Shown: positions 1 through 6,739 of the stretch, piece by piece
Position numbering within the stretch: the stretch's first letter is position 1
Layout: each line of letters begins with the position of its first letter
Assembly: GCA_900765125.1 (NCBI GenBank)
Contig: CAAFQL010000065.1
Coordinates: 1 to 8,543, forward strand
Source: Oscillospiraceae bacterium
Lineage (GTDB): Bacteria > Bacillota > Clostridia > Oscillospirales > Ruminococcaceae
Length of the DNA: 8,543 bases
Direction: 5' to 3'
Program-made: the position numbers and the translations under genes
Notes under the pieces: generated by a model
Seen by the model: only the letters and a program-made list of their open reading frames with translations
Database searches by the model: none
Told to the model about the DNA's origin: nothing

Positions 1-2
1 AT

Positions 3-2474
3 TACCATTTAAACCAGAATCCATTCTTGCTATCCAAAGGCGATAAGGTTGCTGCCGGTCAGGCAATTGCAACAATGGGAAGTTCTGGTATAAGTACCGG
101 AAAGCATCTGCACTTTAGAATGACAACTGGATCCGGCTATTATTCTAATGAAATTATAGCTAATCCTGTTGGTACGTATAGTGGACAGGTGTACTATTCT
201 AACGGTCCCTATAATAAATCTGTTAAAACACTTTCATCTATCTCCATCTCAACTTCTGCAACTAAAACCGAGTATTGGAGATACGAGAAGATAAATACAA
301 ACGGACTTGTAGTTAAAGTAACTTATTCAGATAAATCTACGAAAAATATAACTTCAGGTTTCAAAGTAACTTTTGATTCCAACCAAGTTGGAACCCGACC
401 AGTCAACATTTCATACACAGAGGGCGGCGTTACTAAAACAACATCTTATAATGTTAAAGTAAGTAATCCATTTAATGGAGAAGGAACGGCAAGCAATCCA
501 TACCAAATCTCTAATGCTGATGATCTGTTTCGACTGGCAAAAGTTACAAACAATCCGACTAATTACAATAATGCTTACGGTAAATTAAGTTATATCCAAA
601 CTGATGATATAAATTTGGAAAACAAAAAATTTACACCGATTGGTAAATACTGGACGGGTACCACATATGATCTCAATTATATATTTGACGGTACCTACAA
701 CGGAAATTATCACAAAATTACAAATTTACTGGTTAACGGAAACAATCCATATCAAGGATTATTCGGACATATTCATACAAATGGTATCGTTGAAAATCTT
801 AGTGTAAACGGAATAGTCAACAATACAGAATCTCAATCTGGAGGTATTGTAGGAGAAATAGCCTATGGAGGTACTATCAGAAATTGTGATTTTACCGGTT
901 CCGTAACTGCGAATGTATCTGTTGGCGGAATTGTAGGTTCTGTTTGGGGCGGTATGAACATAGAAAATTGTTACTGTAATGCTACCATTACTGCATCAGT
1001 AAATCAAGCTGGAGGTATTATAGGTGTTGCCAATCTTGGTGCAGATCAAAACTCTAAAAACGGCATTTTAAAAAATTGCTATTTTACCGGTATTATAAAT
1101 TGTGAAGATAATAGTGGCGGAATTTGTGGAAGTTATTTTATTCAATCTAATAATGCGAATACGTTTTCAACTAATAATTGCTATTATCTCAATACTGCTT
1201 GCAATGGCGCTGTCAATAATAGTTCATTTAGTGGATCCGATGAATTGGATATGAAATCATTAAAAGAGGCATCAAGTAAACTTGGTTATCCATATATAGA
1301 TGGCATTGATGGAATCAATGATGGCTATCCTGTATTTGAATGGCAAGGAAATCCATATACTTTCAAAGGTAGTGGTACAGAAAGCGATCCGTATTTAATT
1401 ACAAATGCAGAAGAACTAAAAGCAATGCGTGATCTTGTCAACAGTACGCACTTTAATCCAACTTACGGTCATGCTTATTATATTCAGACTGAGGATATTA
1501 CTTTACAGCAAAATGAACCATGGACTCCTATAGGTTTAGGTTATGATGATGAGAATGGACAAATAGGAATGGGAGCATATAACTATCAGTCAAGAATGTT
1601 CTACGGAGTTTATGACGGCAATCAGCATACTATTTATAATTTGATCGCAAATAAAAATTATAAATATTCAGGTATGTTTGGATACGTGCGAGGTGAACAG
1701 GCAGTTATAAAAAATCTGGCAGTTGAAGGTCTGATTTATACAAAAGAATCTTCATCAGGCGGCGGTTGTGCAGGCGGTATTGCAGGCGGTCTCCATTACG
1801 GTGCAACCATAGAAAATTGTGCATTTATTGGAAATATTACCGGTAATACATCAGCAGGCGGCATTACCGGTACTATATGGATGGGTGGTACGATAAAAAA
1901 CTGCTATCACCTTGGAGAATGCTATTCTAATGACGCTACCGGCGGTATCTCAGGAGTTGTTCAGTTTGGTAATGCAACTACGGTTAAAGCACTAATAGAA
2001 AATTGTTACCATGCCGACGGCACTATGAACAGTACAAATAGTGGTGGTATTGTTGGTAAATGTATACCGGGAAATGAAGGAGTAACAAATACTGTCATTT
2101 TAAATAACTGTTATGCAGAATATGGTTCAGCAAACACATCTATGATAAGCAACGCAACGTCAGATAATACTGCTGTTTTTTCTACAGATCTTGTCAAAGG
2201 AATTGCTGCTAATTTAGGCGTACCGTTTGTAGACAATCCAAATGAATCCTTCTATAATGGTTATCCGATATTTGAATGGCAAGTTCCAGTTATCGGCGAT
2301 TGTAATAATGATGGTACTTTCACAATGGCTGATGCAGTAATGCTCCAGAAGTGGCTCGTAAATGATGGAACACAACTTATAAATTGGGAAGCCGCTGACC
2401 TTGATAAAAGTTATACTATCAACGTATTTGATCTCTGTTTCATGAAGGAAATGCTGCTAACCAATGTGGAATAA
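3..2474 (+). CDS. Secreted M23 peptidase / Ig-like / GLUG beta-solenoid / dockerin protein (5'-truncated by the window edge)
   Basis: The reading frame is open to the left edge, so the true start and any signal peptide lie outside; the TTG at 27 is not a credible start because the preceding codons (Tyr-His-Leu-Asn) match the Y-x-H-L-like strand of M23 peptidases. Numbering from that TTG, residues 1-48 are the end of an M23 (LytM-type) domain: G-D-K-V-x-x-G-Q, then S-T-G-K-H-L-H-F, with His27/His29 as the H-x-H catalytic and zinc residues. The other zinc-ligand motif (HxxxD) would be upstream and cannot be checked. Residues about 67-146 look like a bacterial Ig-like domain. Residues 147-752 are two tandem GLUG-rich modules, probably beta-solenoid. 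Residues 757-812 are a dockerin with two calcium loops (D758/N760/D762/T764/D769 and D791/D793/S795/T797/N799/D802). No LPxTG anchor is present. A dockerin implies cohesin-mediated attachment to a scaffoldin on the cell surface or in a cellulosome. A role in wall cleavage is inferred. The gene is more AT- and Asn-rich than its neighbours. Confidence 0.85.
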   Translation, partial: YHLNQNPFLLSKGDKVAAGQAIATMGSSGISTGKHLHFRMTTGSGYYSNEIIANPVGTYSGQVYYSNGPYNKSVKTLSSISISTSATKTEYWRYEKINTNGLVVKVTYSDKSTKNITSGFKVTFDSNQVGTRPVNISYTEGGVTKTTSYNVKVSNPFNGEGTASNPYQISNADDLFRLAKVTNNPTNYNNAYGKLSYIQTDDINLENKKFTPIGKYWTGTTYDLNYIFDGTYNGNYHKITNLLVNGNNPYQGLFGHIHTNGIVENLSVNGIVNNTESQSGGIVGEIAYGGTIRNCDFTGSVTANVSVGGIVGSVWGGMNIENCYCNATITASVNQAGGIIGVANLGADQNSKNGILKNCYFTGIINCEDNSGGICGSYFIQSNNANTFSTNNCYYLNTACNGAVNNSSFSGSDELDMKSLKEASSKLGYPYIDGIDGINDGYPVFEWQGNPYTFKGSGTESDPYLITNAEELKAMRDLVNSTHFNPTYGHAYYIQTEDITLQQNEPWTPIGLGYDDENGQIGMGAYNYQSRMFYGVYDGNQHTIYNLIANKNYKYSGMFGYVRGEQAVIKNLAVEGLIYTKESSSGGGCAGGIAGGLHYGATIENCAFIGNITGNTSAGGITGTIWMGGTIKNCYHLGECYSNDATGGISGVVQFGNATTVKALIENCYHADGTMNSTNSGGIVGKCIPGNEGVTNTVILNNCYAEYGSANTSMISNATSDNTAVFSTDLVKGIAANLGVPFVDNPNESFYNGYPIFEWQVPVIGDCNNDGTFTMADAVMLQKWLVNDGTQLINWEAADLDKSYTINVFDLCFMKEMLLTNVE
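465..1346 (+). repeat. GLUG-type module, copy 1 (coding repeat)
   Basis: This is the first of two in-frame repeats of about 294 codons. It opens with G-x-G-T-A-S-N-P-Y-Q-I-S-N-A-D-D-L and closes with D-G-Y-P-V-F-E-W-Q. The interior holds short rungs with G-G-I-V-G (GLUG-like) strands alternating with N-C-Y/D turns; four N-C positions are visible. This regularity suggests a right-handed beta-solenoid. Ligand unknown. Confidence 0.75.
1347..2282 (+). repeat. GLUG-type module, copy 2 (coding repeat)
   Basis: The second copy, about 312 codons, follows copy 1 directly. It opens with G-S-G-T-E-S-D-P-Y-L-I-T-N-A-E-E-L and closes with N-G-Y-P-I-F-E-W-Q. As in copy 1, a Y-I-Q-T-(D/E)-D-I segment, a T-P-I-G segment, a D-G-x-Y/H segment and four N-C rungs follow in the same order. 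The copies are similar in protein but clearly diverged in DNA, so the duplication is old. Confidence 0.75.
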
Positions 2475-2500
2475 TAATCCATAAACACAATAAAAACAAC

Positions 2501-2520
2501 TATTTATTAAGCAATAAATA
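2501..2520. repeat. AT-only inverted repeat in the intergenic gap
   Basis: A perfect 8-base inverted repeat of A and T only (2501-2508 with 2513-2520) surrounds a 4-base AAGC loop. It lies between the end of the dockerin gene and the stronger hairpin. The stem is thermodynamically weak; it may be accessory to termination or chance in AT-rich sequence. Confidence 0.3.
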
Positions 2521-2524
2521 AATG

Positions 2525-2561
2525 TAAAATGGCTGTTGCATATACCGCAACAGCCATTTTA
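2525..2561. terminator. Bidirectional rho-independent terminator between convergent genes
   Basis: A perfect 15-base stem (2525-2539 with 2547-2561) has a GC-rich core, GGCTGTTGC paired with GCAACAGCC, and a 7-base loop (2540-2546). The stem base is A/T-rich, giving TTTT at the 3' side on both strands. It lies 50 bases after the dockerin gene stop and 33 bases after the last stop of the minus-strand operon, the expected place for a shared terminator. The T-tract is short on either strand but continues as AT-rich sequence. Confidence 0.85.
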
Positions 2562-2594
2562 ATTATTCAGTATTTAATTATGTTTCAGAATCAA

Positions 2595-4187
2595 TTATGC
2601 CTTACGTGTGTAATCAGGCAGAAGAATAGGAGAAACTTTTTCATTCTTAATTCCAGCTTCTTCCTTCATCTTCTCAAATGCATCAACATGGTCAAGATTC
2701 ATCTCGCCAACTGTTACGTCTGCTGCCTTCTTAGCTGCATAAATACCTGCATTTCTACCAAATACGATAACGTCAAGCAGTGAGTTACCCATCAGTCTGT
2801 TTCTGCCGTGTACGCCGCCAGCAGCTTCACCTGCAACAAACAGGTTAGGTACGCAAGTCTCACTTGTATCATCAACATCTACACCGCCGTTCTGATAGTG
2901 CAGTGTAGGATATACAATGATCGGCTGCTTACGAATATCAATACCATACTTGCCGAACATTCTCATCATAGCAGGGATTCTCTTTTCGATAGTACCCTCA
3001 CCATTCTTCAGCTCGATCATAGGAGTATCCAGCCATACACCCTGACCCTCTGGAGTCTTTACTTCGTTGCCTCTGTTGCATTCACGAATGATGGATGCAG
3101 CTGCAACGTCTCTTGTTTCCAGTGGGTGCATGAATACTTCACCGTTTACGTTAACAAGCTTTGCACCCAGTGAACGAACCTTTTCGGTAACAAGCGCACC
3201 GAAGATCTGCTCTGGGAATGCTGCACCTGTTGGGTGATACTGAAGAGTATCCTGATACAGAAGCTTAGCACCGGCTCTGTACGCCAGAACCAGACCGTCA
3301 GCTGTTGCACCGTAGTGGTTAGAAGTCGGGAATCCCTGATAGTGCATTCTTCCTGCACCACCTGTAGCAAGGATAGTTGTCTTTGCCTTAACAATCAGGA
3401 TCTCGCCTGTTTCCATATTCTTCAGTACAGCACCAGCACACTGACCCTTGTCATCCTTGATAAGCTCAATAGCAGATGTGAAATCTACTACCGGAATTTT
3501 ACGGTTCAGAACTTCGTCACGGAGTGTTCTCATGATCTCTGCACCGGAATAGTCCTTAGCTGCGTGCATTCTCTTTCTGGAAGTACCGCCGCCGTGGGTA
3601 GTTACCATATCGCCTTCAGCTGTCTTATCGAATTCAACGCCCATTTCGCTCAGCCACTTGATACAGTAAGGAGCATCTGTTACAAGCTTGTATACAAGCT
3701 CCTTCTTAGCTGCAAAATGACCGCCGCCGAATGCGTCGAGGAAGTGCTGTGCAGGGCTGTCATTTGGCTTATCAGCTGCCTGAATACCACCTTCAGCCAT
3801 CATTGTGTTAGCATCGCCGACTCTCAGCTTTGTAACGATCATAACTCTCTGACCAGCATTATCTGCTTCAATAGCAGCAGAACATCCTGCGCCGCCGCCG
3901 CCGATGATCAGAACATCAGTCTCATAATCCGGACATGAAAGATCCGGCTTGTTGCCCAGAAGACTGCTCTGGCCTTCCAGAATATCGATAAGCTCCAGAG
4001 GAGCTGCCTGACCCTTATTCGGGCCAACTTTGATAGTACCGAACTGATCCTTACGATAGTCCGGGTGATATGTTTTGAGAAGCTCATCCTTCTCTTCAGC
4101 AGTCATTCTTCTCGGTTCCATAGCTGCATTTGCTTCTCTTGCAGCTTCAACCTTCTTTATGGATTCAAGCATTTCCTGTGTATACAT
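2595..4187 (-). CDS. Soluble fumarate-reductase-type flavoprotein subunit (FrdA/SdhA/TfrA family)
   Basis: Predicted cytoplasmic FAD protein of 530 residues that would reduce fumarate to succinate. The FAD Rossmann motif G-G-G-G-A-G is at 96-101 and an A-T-G-G-A-G motif at 274-279. The active-site set of fumarate reductases is complete: H318 in Y-H-P-T-G, T334/E335/R338, R359 in T-R-D (proton-donor position in Fcc3-type enzymes), H430 and R464 in H-G-R-N-R. At the position of the covalent-FAD histidine of quinone-linked enzymes there is N127, so FAD should be bound non-covalently, as in soluble fumarate reductases and NadB. About 88 residues precede the FAD domain, and the C-terminal helical domain is short. 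No signal peptide or membrane segment. It is the last gene of the operon, 15 bases after its iron-sulphur partner, with a G-rich ribosome site overlapping that gene's stop. L-aspartate oxidase is a less likely alternative because of the adjacent 2Fe-2S/4Fe-4S subunit. Another enoate-type substrate remains possible. Confidence 0.85.
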   Translation of the reverse strand: MYTQEMLESIKKVEAAREANAAMEPRRMTAEEKDELLKTYHPDYRKDQFGTIKVGPNKGQAAPLELIDILEGQSSLLGNKPDLSCPDYETDVLIIGGGGAGCSAAIEADNAGQRVMIVTKLRVGDANTMMAEGGIQAADKPNDSPAQHFLDAFGGGHFAAKKELVYKLVTDAPYCIKWLSEMGVEFDKTAEGDMVTTHGGGTSRKRMHAAKDYSGAEIMRTLRDEVLNRKIPVVDFTSAIELIKDDKGQCAGAVLKNMETGEILIVKAKTTILATGGAGRMHYQGFPTSNHYGATADGLVLAYRAGAKLLYQDTLQYHPTGAAFPEQIFGALVTEKVRSLGAKLVNVNGEVFMHPLETRDVAAASIIRECNRGNEVKTPEGQGVWLDTPMIELKNGEGTIEKRIPAMMRMFGKYGIDIRKQPIIVYPTLHYQNGGVDVDDTSETCVPNLFVAGEAAGGVHGRNRLMGNSLLDVIVFGRNAGIYAAKKAADVTVGEMNLDHVDAFEKMKEEAGIKNEKVSPILLPDYTRKA

Positions 4188-4202
4188 ATCTGAGCTTCCC
4201 CC

Positions 4203-4877
4203 TTACTTCTCAATATCACGTGTGTTGTACTTTTCACGTACAGCAGCATCGTCAAGAGCCATCATTGCTCTGATGGCATCCTCGCACTGACCGTTTGCGA
4301 TTTCCTCTACACGCTCGTTAAGGTGCTTACAATCCGGAGCTATGTACTTACCGTTAAGTCTTCTTGCCAGCATAGCAACCTGTGGATGTGAAATACCTGC
4401 AGGACAACGTGTAGAACAGCATCCGCACATTACACAGTCAAATGATTCTTCTGCACATTTTTCATATTCTCCTCTCTGAGCGTATGCAATATACTGCATA
4501 ACGTTCAGTTCCTGTGTGCAGGCATTTGTACAGGAATTACATCCGATACAAGAGTAGATCTCAGGATAAAGCTGCATCATAACCTGTTCTGTAGGCTTAA
4601 CCTCTTCAATATCATAAATTTCCTTGATAAGAGGATAGAAAGGCAGCTGTGTGAGAGTCATACCCTCTTCAACCTTTGTAGAGCAAGCCAGACATACCTT
4701 CAGCTCTCTGTCACCAGGCACTCTGTAAACAGTTGCACAAGCACCGCAGAAACCATTACGGCAGCCACAGCCTCTTACCAGCTTATAGCCGGCATATTCA
4801 AAAGCCTTCATGATGGTAAGAGAAGCTGGTACCTCGTACTTCTTGCCCATGATGAAAACATTAACCATCTGTTCCAT
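4203..4877 (-). CDS. Fumarate-reductase-type iron-sulphur subunit (FrdB/SdhB/TfrB N-terminal family)
   Basis: Electron-transfer subunit of 224 residues, predicted to feed the FAD of the adjacent flavoprotein. The N-terminal ferredoxin domain has 2Fe-2S cysteines C39, C44, C47 and C62, with extra C37 and C65 nearby. Two alpha-helical-domain cluster motifs follow: C110-x2-C113-x2-C116-x3-C120 and C148-x2-C151-x2-C154-x3-C158-P. The second set is a four-cysteine motif, so two 4Fe-4S clusters are expected, whereas canonical FrdB/SdhB carries one 4Fe-4S and one 3Fe-4S. The archaeal thiol:fumarate reductase subunit TfrB continues into an HdrB-like CCG domain; this protein ends before any such domain. 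No membrane-anchor genes (FrdCD/SdhCD type) are seen, which favours a soluble, quinone-independent enzyme. An AAGGAG site 7 bases upstream supports the start. It follows the FlxA-like gene by 17 bases. HdrC-like electron relay is an alternative partial analogy. Confidence 0.85.
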   Translation of the reverse strand: MEQMVNVFIMGKKYEVPASLTIMKAFEYAGYKLVRGCGCRNGFCGACATVYRVPGDRELKVCLACSTKVEEGMTLTQLPFYPLIKEIYDIEEVKPTEQVMMQLYPEIYSCIGCNSCTNACTQELNVMQYIAYAQRGEYEKCAEESFDCVMCGCCSTRCPAGISHPQVAMLARRLNGKYIAPDCKHLNERVEEIANGQCEDAIRAMMALDDAAVREKYNTRDIEK

Positions 4878-4884
4878 GATAATT

Positions 4885-4890
4885 CTCCTT
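4885..4890 (-). promoter_or_regulatory. Ribosome binding site of the FrdB/TfrB-like gene
   Basis: AAGGAG on the minus strand, 7 bases before the ATG at 4877. It favours this first ATG over the in-frame Met at codon 4. Confidence 0.75.
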
Positions 4891-4895
4891 TACCA

Positions 4896-5723
4896 TTAAT
4901 ATTCATCCGGAAGTTCTGCGAGCTGGTCAAATCGGAATACAGGACCATCCTTGCAGACATACTTGTTGCCGATATTGCAGCGTCCGCACTTACCGATAGC
5001 ACACTTCATACGAAGTTCCATTGTAGTGTAAACCTGAGATTCTTCAAATCCCAGCTTTTTCAGACCATCAAGTGTAAACTTGATCATTATAGGAGGTCCG
5101 CAGATAAGCACAGTTCTTGAAAGATCAGGACTAAGTTCTTCAACAAAGCTGGGAATAAAGCCTACGTGACCATCCCAACCTTCCTGAGGACGGTCGATAG
5201 TAAGATCGACCTTTACGCCTGCATCGTTGCACCATTCGTCAATGATCTCCTTATAGTCAACAAGGTCGTCCATAGAACGTGAACCATAAATGATATGTAC
5301 AGAGCCATAATTTTCTTTCTTGTCACGTACATAATTGATTACAGAACGCAGTGGTGCTAAACCGATACCACCGGCAATAAAGAGCAGATCCTTGCCCTTC
5401 AGTGCGCTTTCAACCGGGAAGCCATTTCCATATGGTCCACGGATAGTGATCTGCTGACCAACATCCATCATATGAAGCCAGCTTGTCAGGCAGCCGCACT
5501 TCTTAATGCTGAATTCCATAAATTCAGTATTAGTCGGAGAAGAGGTAATGGAGAACATACCTTCGCCGACACCCGGAACGGAGAGCATAGCACACTGTCC
5601 CGGAATATGCTCAAATACCTTCTTACCGTCAAGTCCGACTACACGGAAAGTCTTGACGTCAGGTGTATCCTGTCTGATGTCAGTTACGACACCAACCTTC
5701 GGAATTAAAGTTTCTTCCCTCAT
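4896..5723 (-). CDS. flxA: FlxA-like FAD/NAD(P)H-binding oxidoreductase with C-terminal 2Fe-2S site
   Basis: Ferredoxin-NADP reductase-fold protein of 275 residues, related to FlxA, the anaerobic sulfite reductase subunit AsrB and the PyrK family. In a Flx complex it would oxidise NADH. Order of motifs: P-G-Q at 41-43 and F-S-I-T-S-S-P at 57-63 (FAD domain), G-P-Y-G-N-G at 96-101, the nucleotide-binding A-G-G-I-G-L-A-P-L at 117-125, Y-G-S-R at 146-149, and C-G-P-P at 208-211. The C-terminal cysteines C241, C246, C249 and C257 have PyrK-like 2Fe-2S spacing and are followed by D-G-P-V-F. The start is well supported by GGAGG 7 bases upstream, lying inside the end of the preceding gene; the stop of that gene and this ATG are 2 bases apart. 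AsrB is an unlikely identity because no sirohaem subunit (AsrC) is present and HdrA plus FlxD homologues are. NADH versus NADPH preference cannot be read from the sequence. Confidence 0.85.
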   Translation of the reverse strand: MREETLIPKVGVVTDIRQDTPDVKTFRVVGLDGKKVFEHIPGQCAMLSVPGVGEGMFSITSSPTNTEFMEFSIKKCGCLTSWLHMMDVGQQITIRGPYGNGFPVESALKGKDLLFIAGGIGLAPLRSVINYVRDKKENYGSVHIIYGSRSMDDLVDYKEIIDEWCNDAGVKVDLTIDRPQEGWDGHVGFIPSFVEELSPDLSRTVLICGPPIMIKFTLDGLKKLGFEESQVYTTMELRMKCAIGKCGRCNIGNKYVCKDGPVFRFDQLAELPDEY

Positions 5724-5725
5724 CT

Positions 5726-6739
5726 TCAGCCCTCCAGTGTCTTCATAACTTTAACGATGTTCATTGAGATCGGGCAGCTTCTCAGGCAGCGGCCGCAGCC
5801 TACACAGCCGAATACGCCACCGTTGTTCTCCGGATAATATACTAGCTTATGCATGAATCTCTGACGGAAACGCTGAAGCTGAGTTGTTCTTGTATTGCCA
5901 TGTGCACAAAGTGTGAAATCTGAATACATACAGCTGTCCCAGCAACGATAACGCATAACACCGTGACCTGTGTCATAATCACGGATATCATAGCACTGGC
6001 AGGTAGGACATACGAATGTACAAGTACCGCATCCCAGACAGGACTCAGAAAGTTCTGCCCATTTATCTGAATTAAACACTTCCATAAGGGTTTTGCCCTT
6101 TATGCCATCTGTAGAAAGACCGGAAAGAGGAAGCTTTTCAAGAATAGCCTTTATGGCAGCCTTTGTATCATCAGCTGCATTATCATCAGCGTCCTCAAGA
6201 ATGCTGATAGAATCAAGCAGAGTCTGACCCTTTTCTGTATTAGCAGAAAGCATAAGCTCACTGTCATTCATCCAACAGGAAACATCACCCATCGGATTTG
6301 CAGCATCAATGCCAAATGCAGAACAGAAGCAAGTATCTGTAGGCTTATTGCAAGCCATAGTCATGATAATACCATGCTCACGTCTGCTTGCATAGTAGCT
6401 GTCTACCGGATCAACAAGATATACGCTGTCAAGTATCTCAAAGCTCTTCGCATCACAAGCACGAACACCGAATACTACAAAGTCCTCGCACTCTTCTCTT
6501 GTGTCAATAACTTCGATCTCCTTGCCGTTTACATTGAAGGAAGCCATGTCTTCTACCTGTGGGAAGAAGAAATCCTTGGCACTGCGAGCTGTATTTGCAG
6601 CCTTTGAGTACTCTGTACCTTCAGACCACTTTGAATACTTTGCGCCCTTCTTTCCGTCATCAACGGGCATATACAGAGCCTTTGAAGCGGCAATTTCAGC
6701 AAAAAGTTCATTTAATCTATCAATTGAAATCTTTTTCAT
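5726..6739 (-). CDS. flxB: FlxB-like 4Fe-4S dicluster electron-transfer protein (AsrA-related)
   Basis: Cytoplasmic protein of 337 residues resembling FlxB and the AsrA/sulfhydrogenase-beta family, predicted to carry electrons between the FlxA-like flavoprotein and its partners. The N-terminal half has the family segments K-D-F-F-F-P (55-60) and F-G-V-R-A-C-D-A-K (90-98), then a cysteine cluster C130/C137/C139. The C-terminal half has two 4Fe-4S motifs: C234-x2-C237-x2-C240-x3-C244-P, extended by C247 and C249 (C-P-x-C-x-C), and C312-x2-C315-x2-C318-x3-C322-P near the C-terminus. Its ATG shares one base with the stop of the FlxC-like gene (TAATG), with only a weak purine-rich site upstream, so translation is probably coupled. 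It is distantly similar to the FlxC-like neighbour, including the shared C-P-x-C-x-C extension. The B/C assignment relies on gene order and is less certain than the family. Confidence 0.78.
   Translation of the reverse strand: MKKISIDRLNELFAEIAASKALYMPVDDGKKGAKYSKWSEGTEYSKAANTARSAKDFFFPQVEDMASFNVNGKEIEVIDTREECEDFVVFGVRACDAKSFEILDSVYLVDPVDSYYASRREHGIIMTMACNKPTDTCFCSAFGIDAANPMGDVSCWMNDSELMLSANTEKGQTLLDSISILEDADDNAADDTKAAIKAILEKLPLSGLSTDGIKGKTLMEVFNSDKWAELSESCLGCGTCTFVCPTCQCYDIRDYDTGHGVMRYRCWDSCMYSDFTLCAHGNTRTTQLQRFRQRFMHKLVYYPENNGGVFGCVGCGRCLRSCPISMNIVKVMKTLEG
5731..5735 (-). promoter_or_regulatory. Ribosome binding site of the FlxA-like gene
   Basis: GGAGG on the minus strand, 7 bases before the ATG at 5723. 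It lies inside the last codons of the FlxB-like gene, consistent with coupled translation. Confidence 0.75.

Noticed and set aside
27..29. TTG at 27 as the start of the dockerin protein
   Set aside because: The frame is open upstream to the window edge and those codons fit the M23 domain, so the gene starts outside the window.
2529..2783. Plus-strand open frame of 84 codons starting inside the terminator hairpin
   Set aside because: It begins inside the inverted repeat and then runs antisense to the end of the flavoprotein gene. No ribosome site or family resemblance.
3234..3938. Plus-strand open frame of 234 codons
   Set aside because: It lies wholly antisense to the fumarate reductase flavoprotein, whose catalytic motifs are intact. 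The translation is Cys/Ser-rich, low in recognisable motifs, and without a convincing ribosome site; it is a shadow of codon bias in the real gene.
2595..4187. L-aspartate oxidase (NadB) for the flavoprotein
   Set aside because: NadB shares the FAD fold and many active-site residues, but no nadA/nadC genes are adjacent and the immediate partner is a 2Fe-2S/4Fe-4S fumarate-reductase-type subunit, which NadB does not use.
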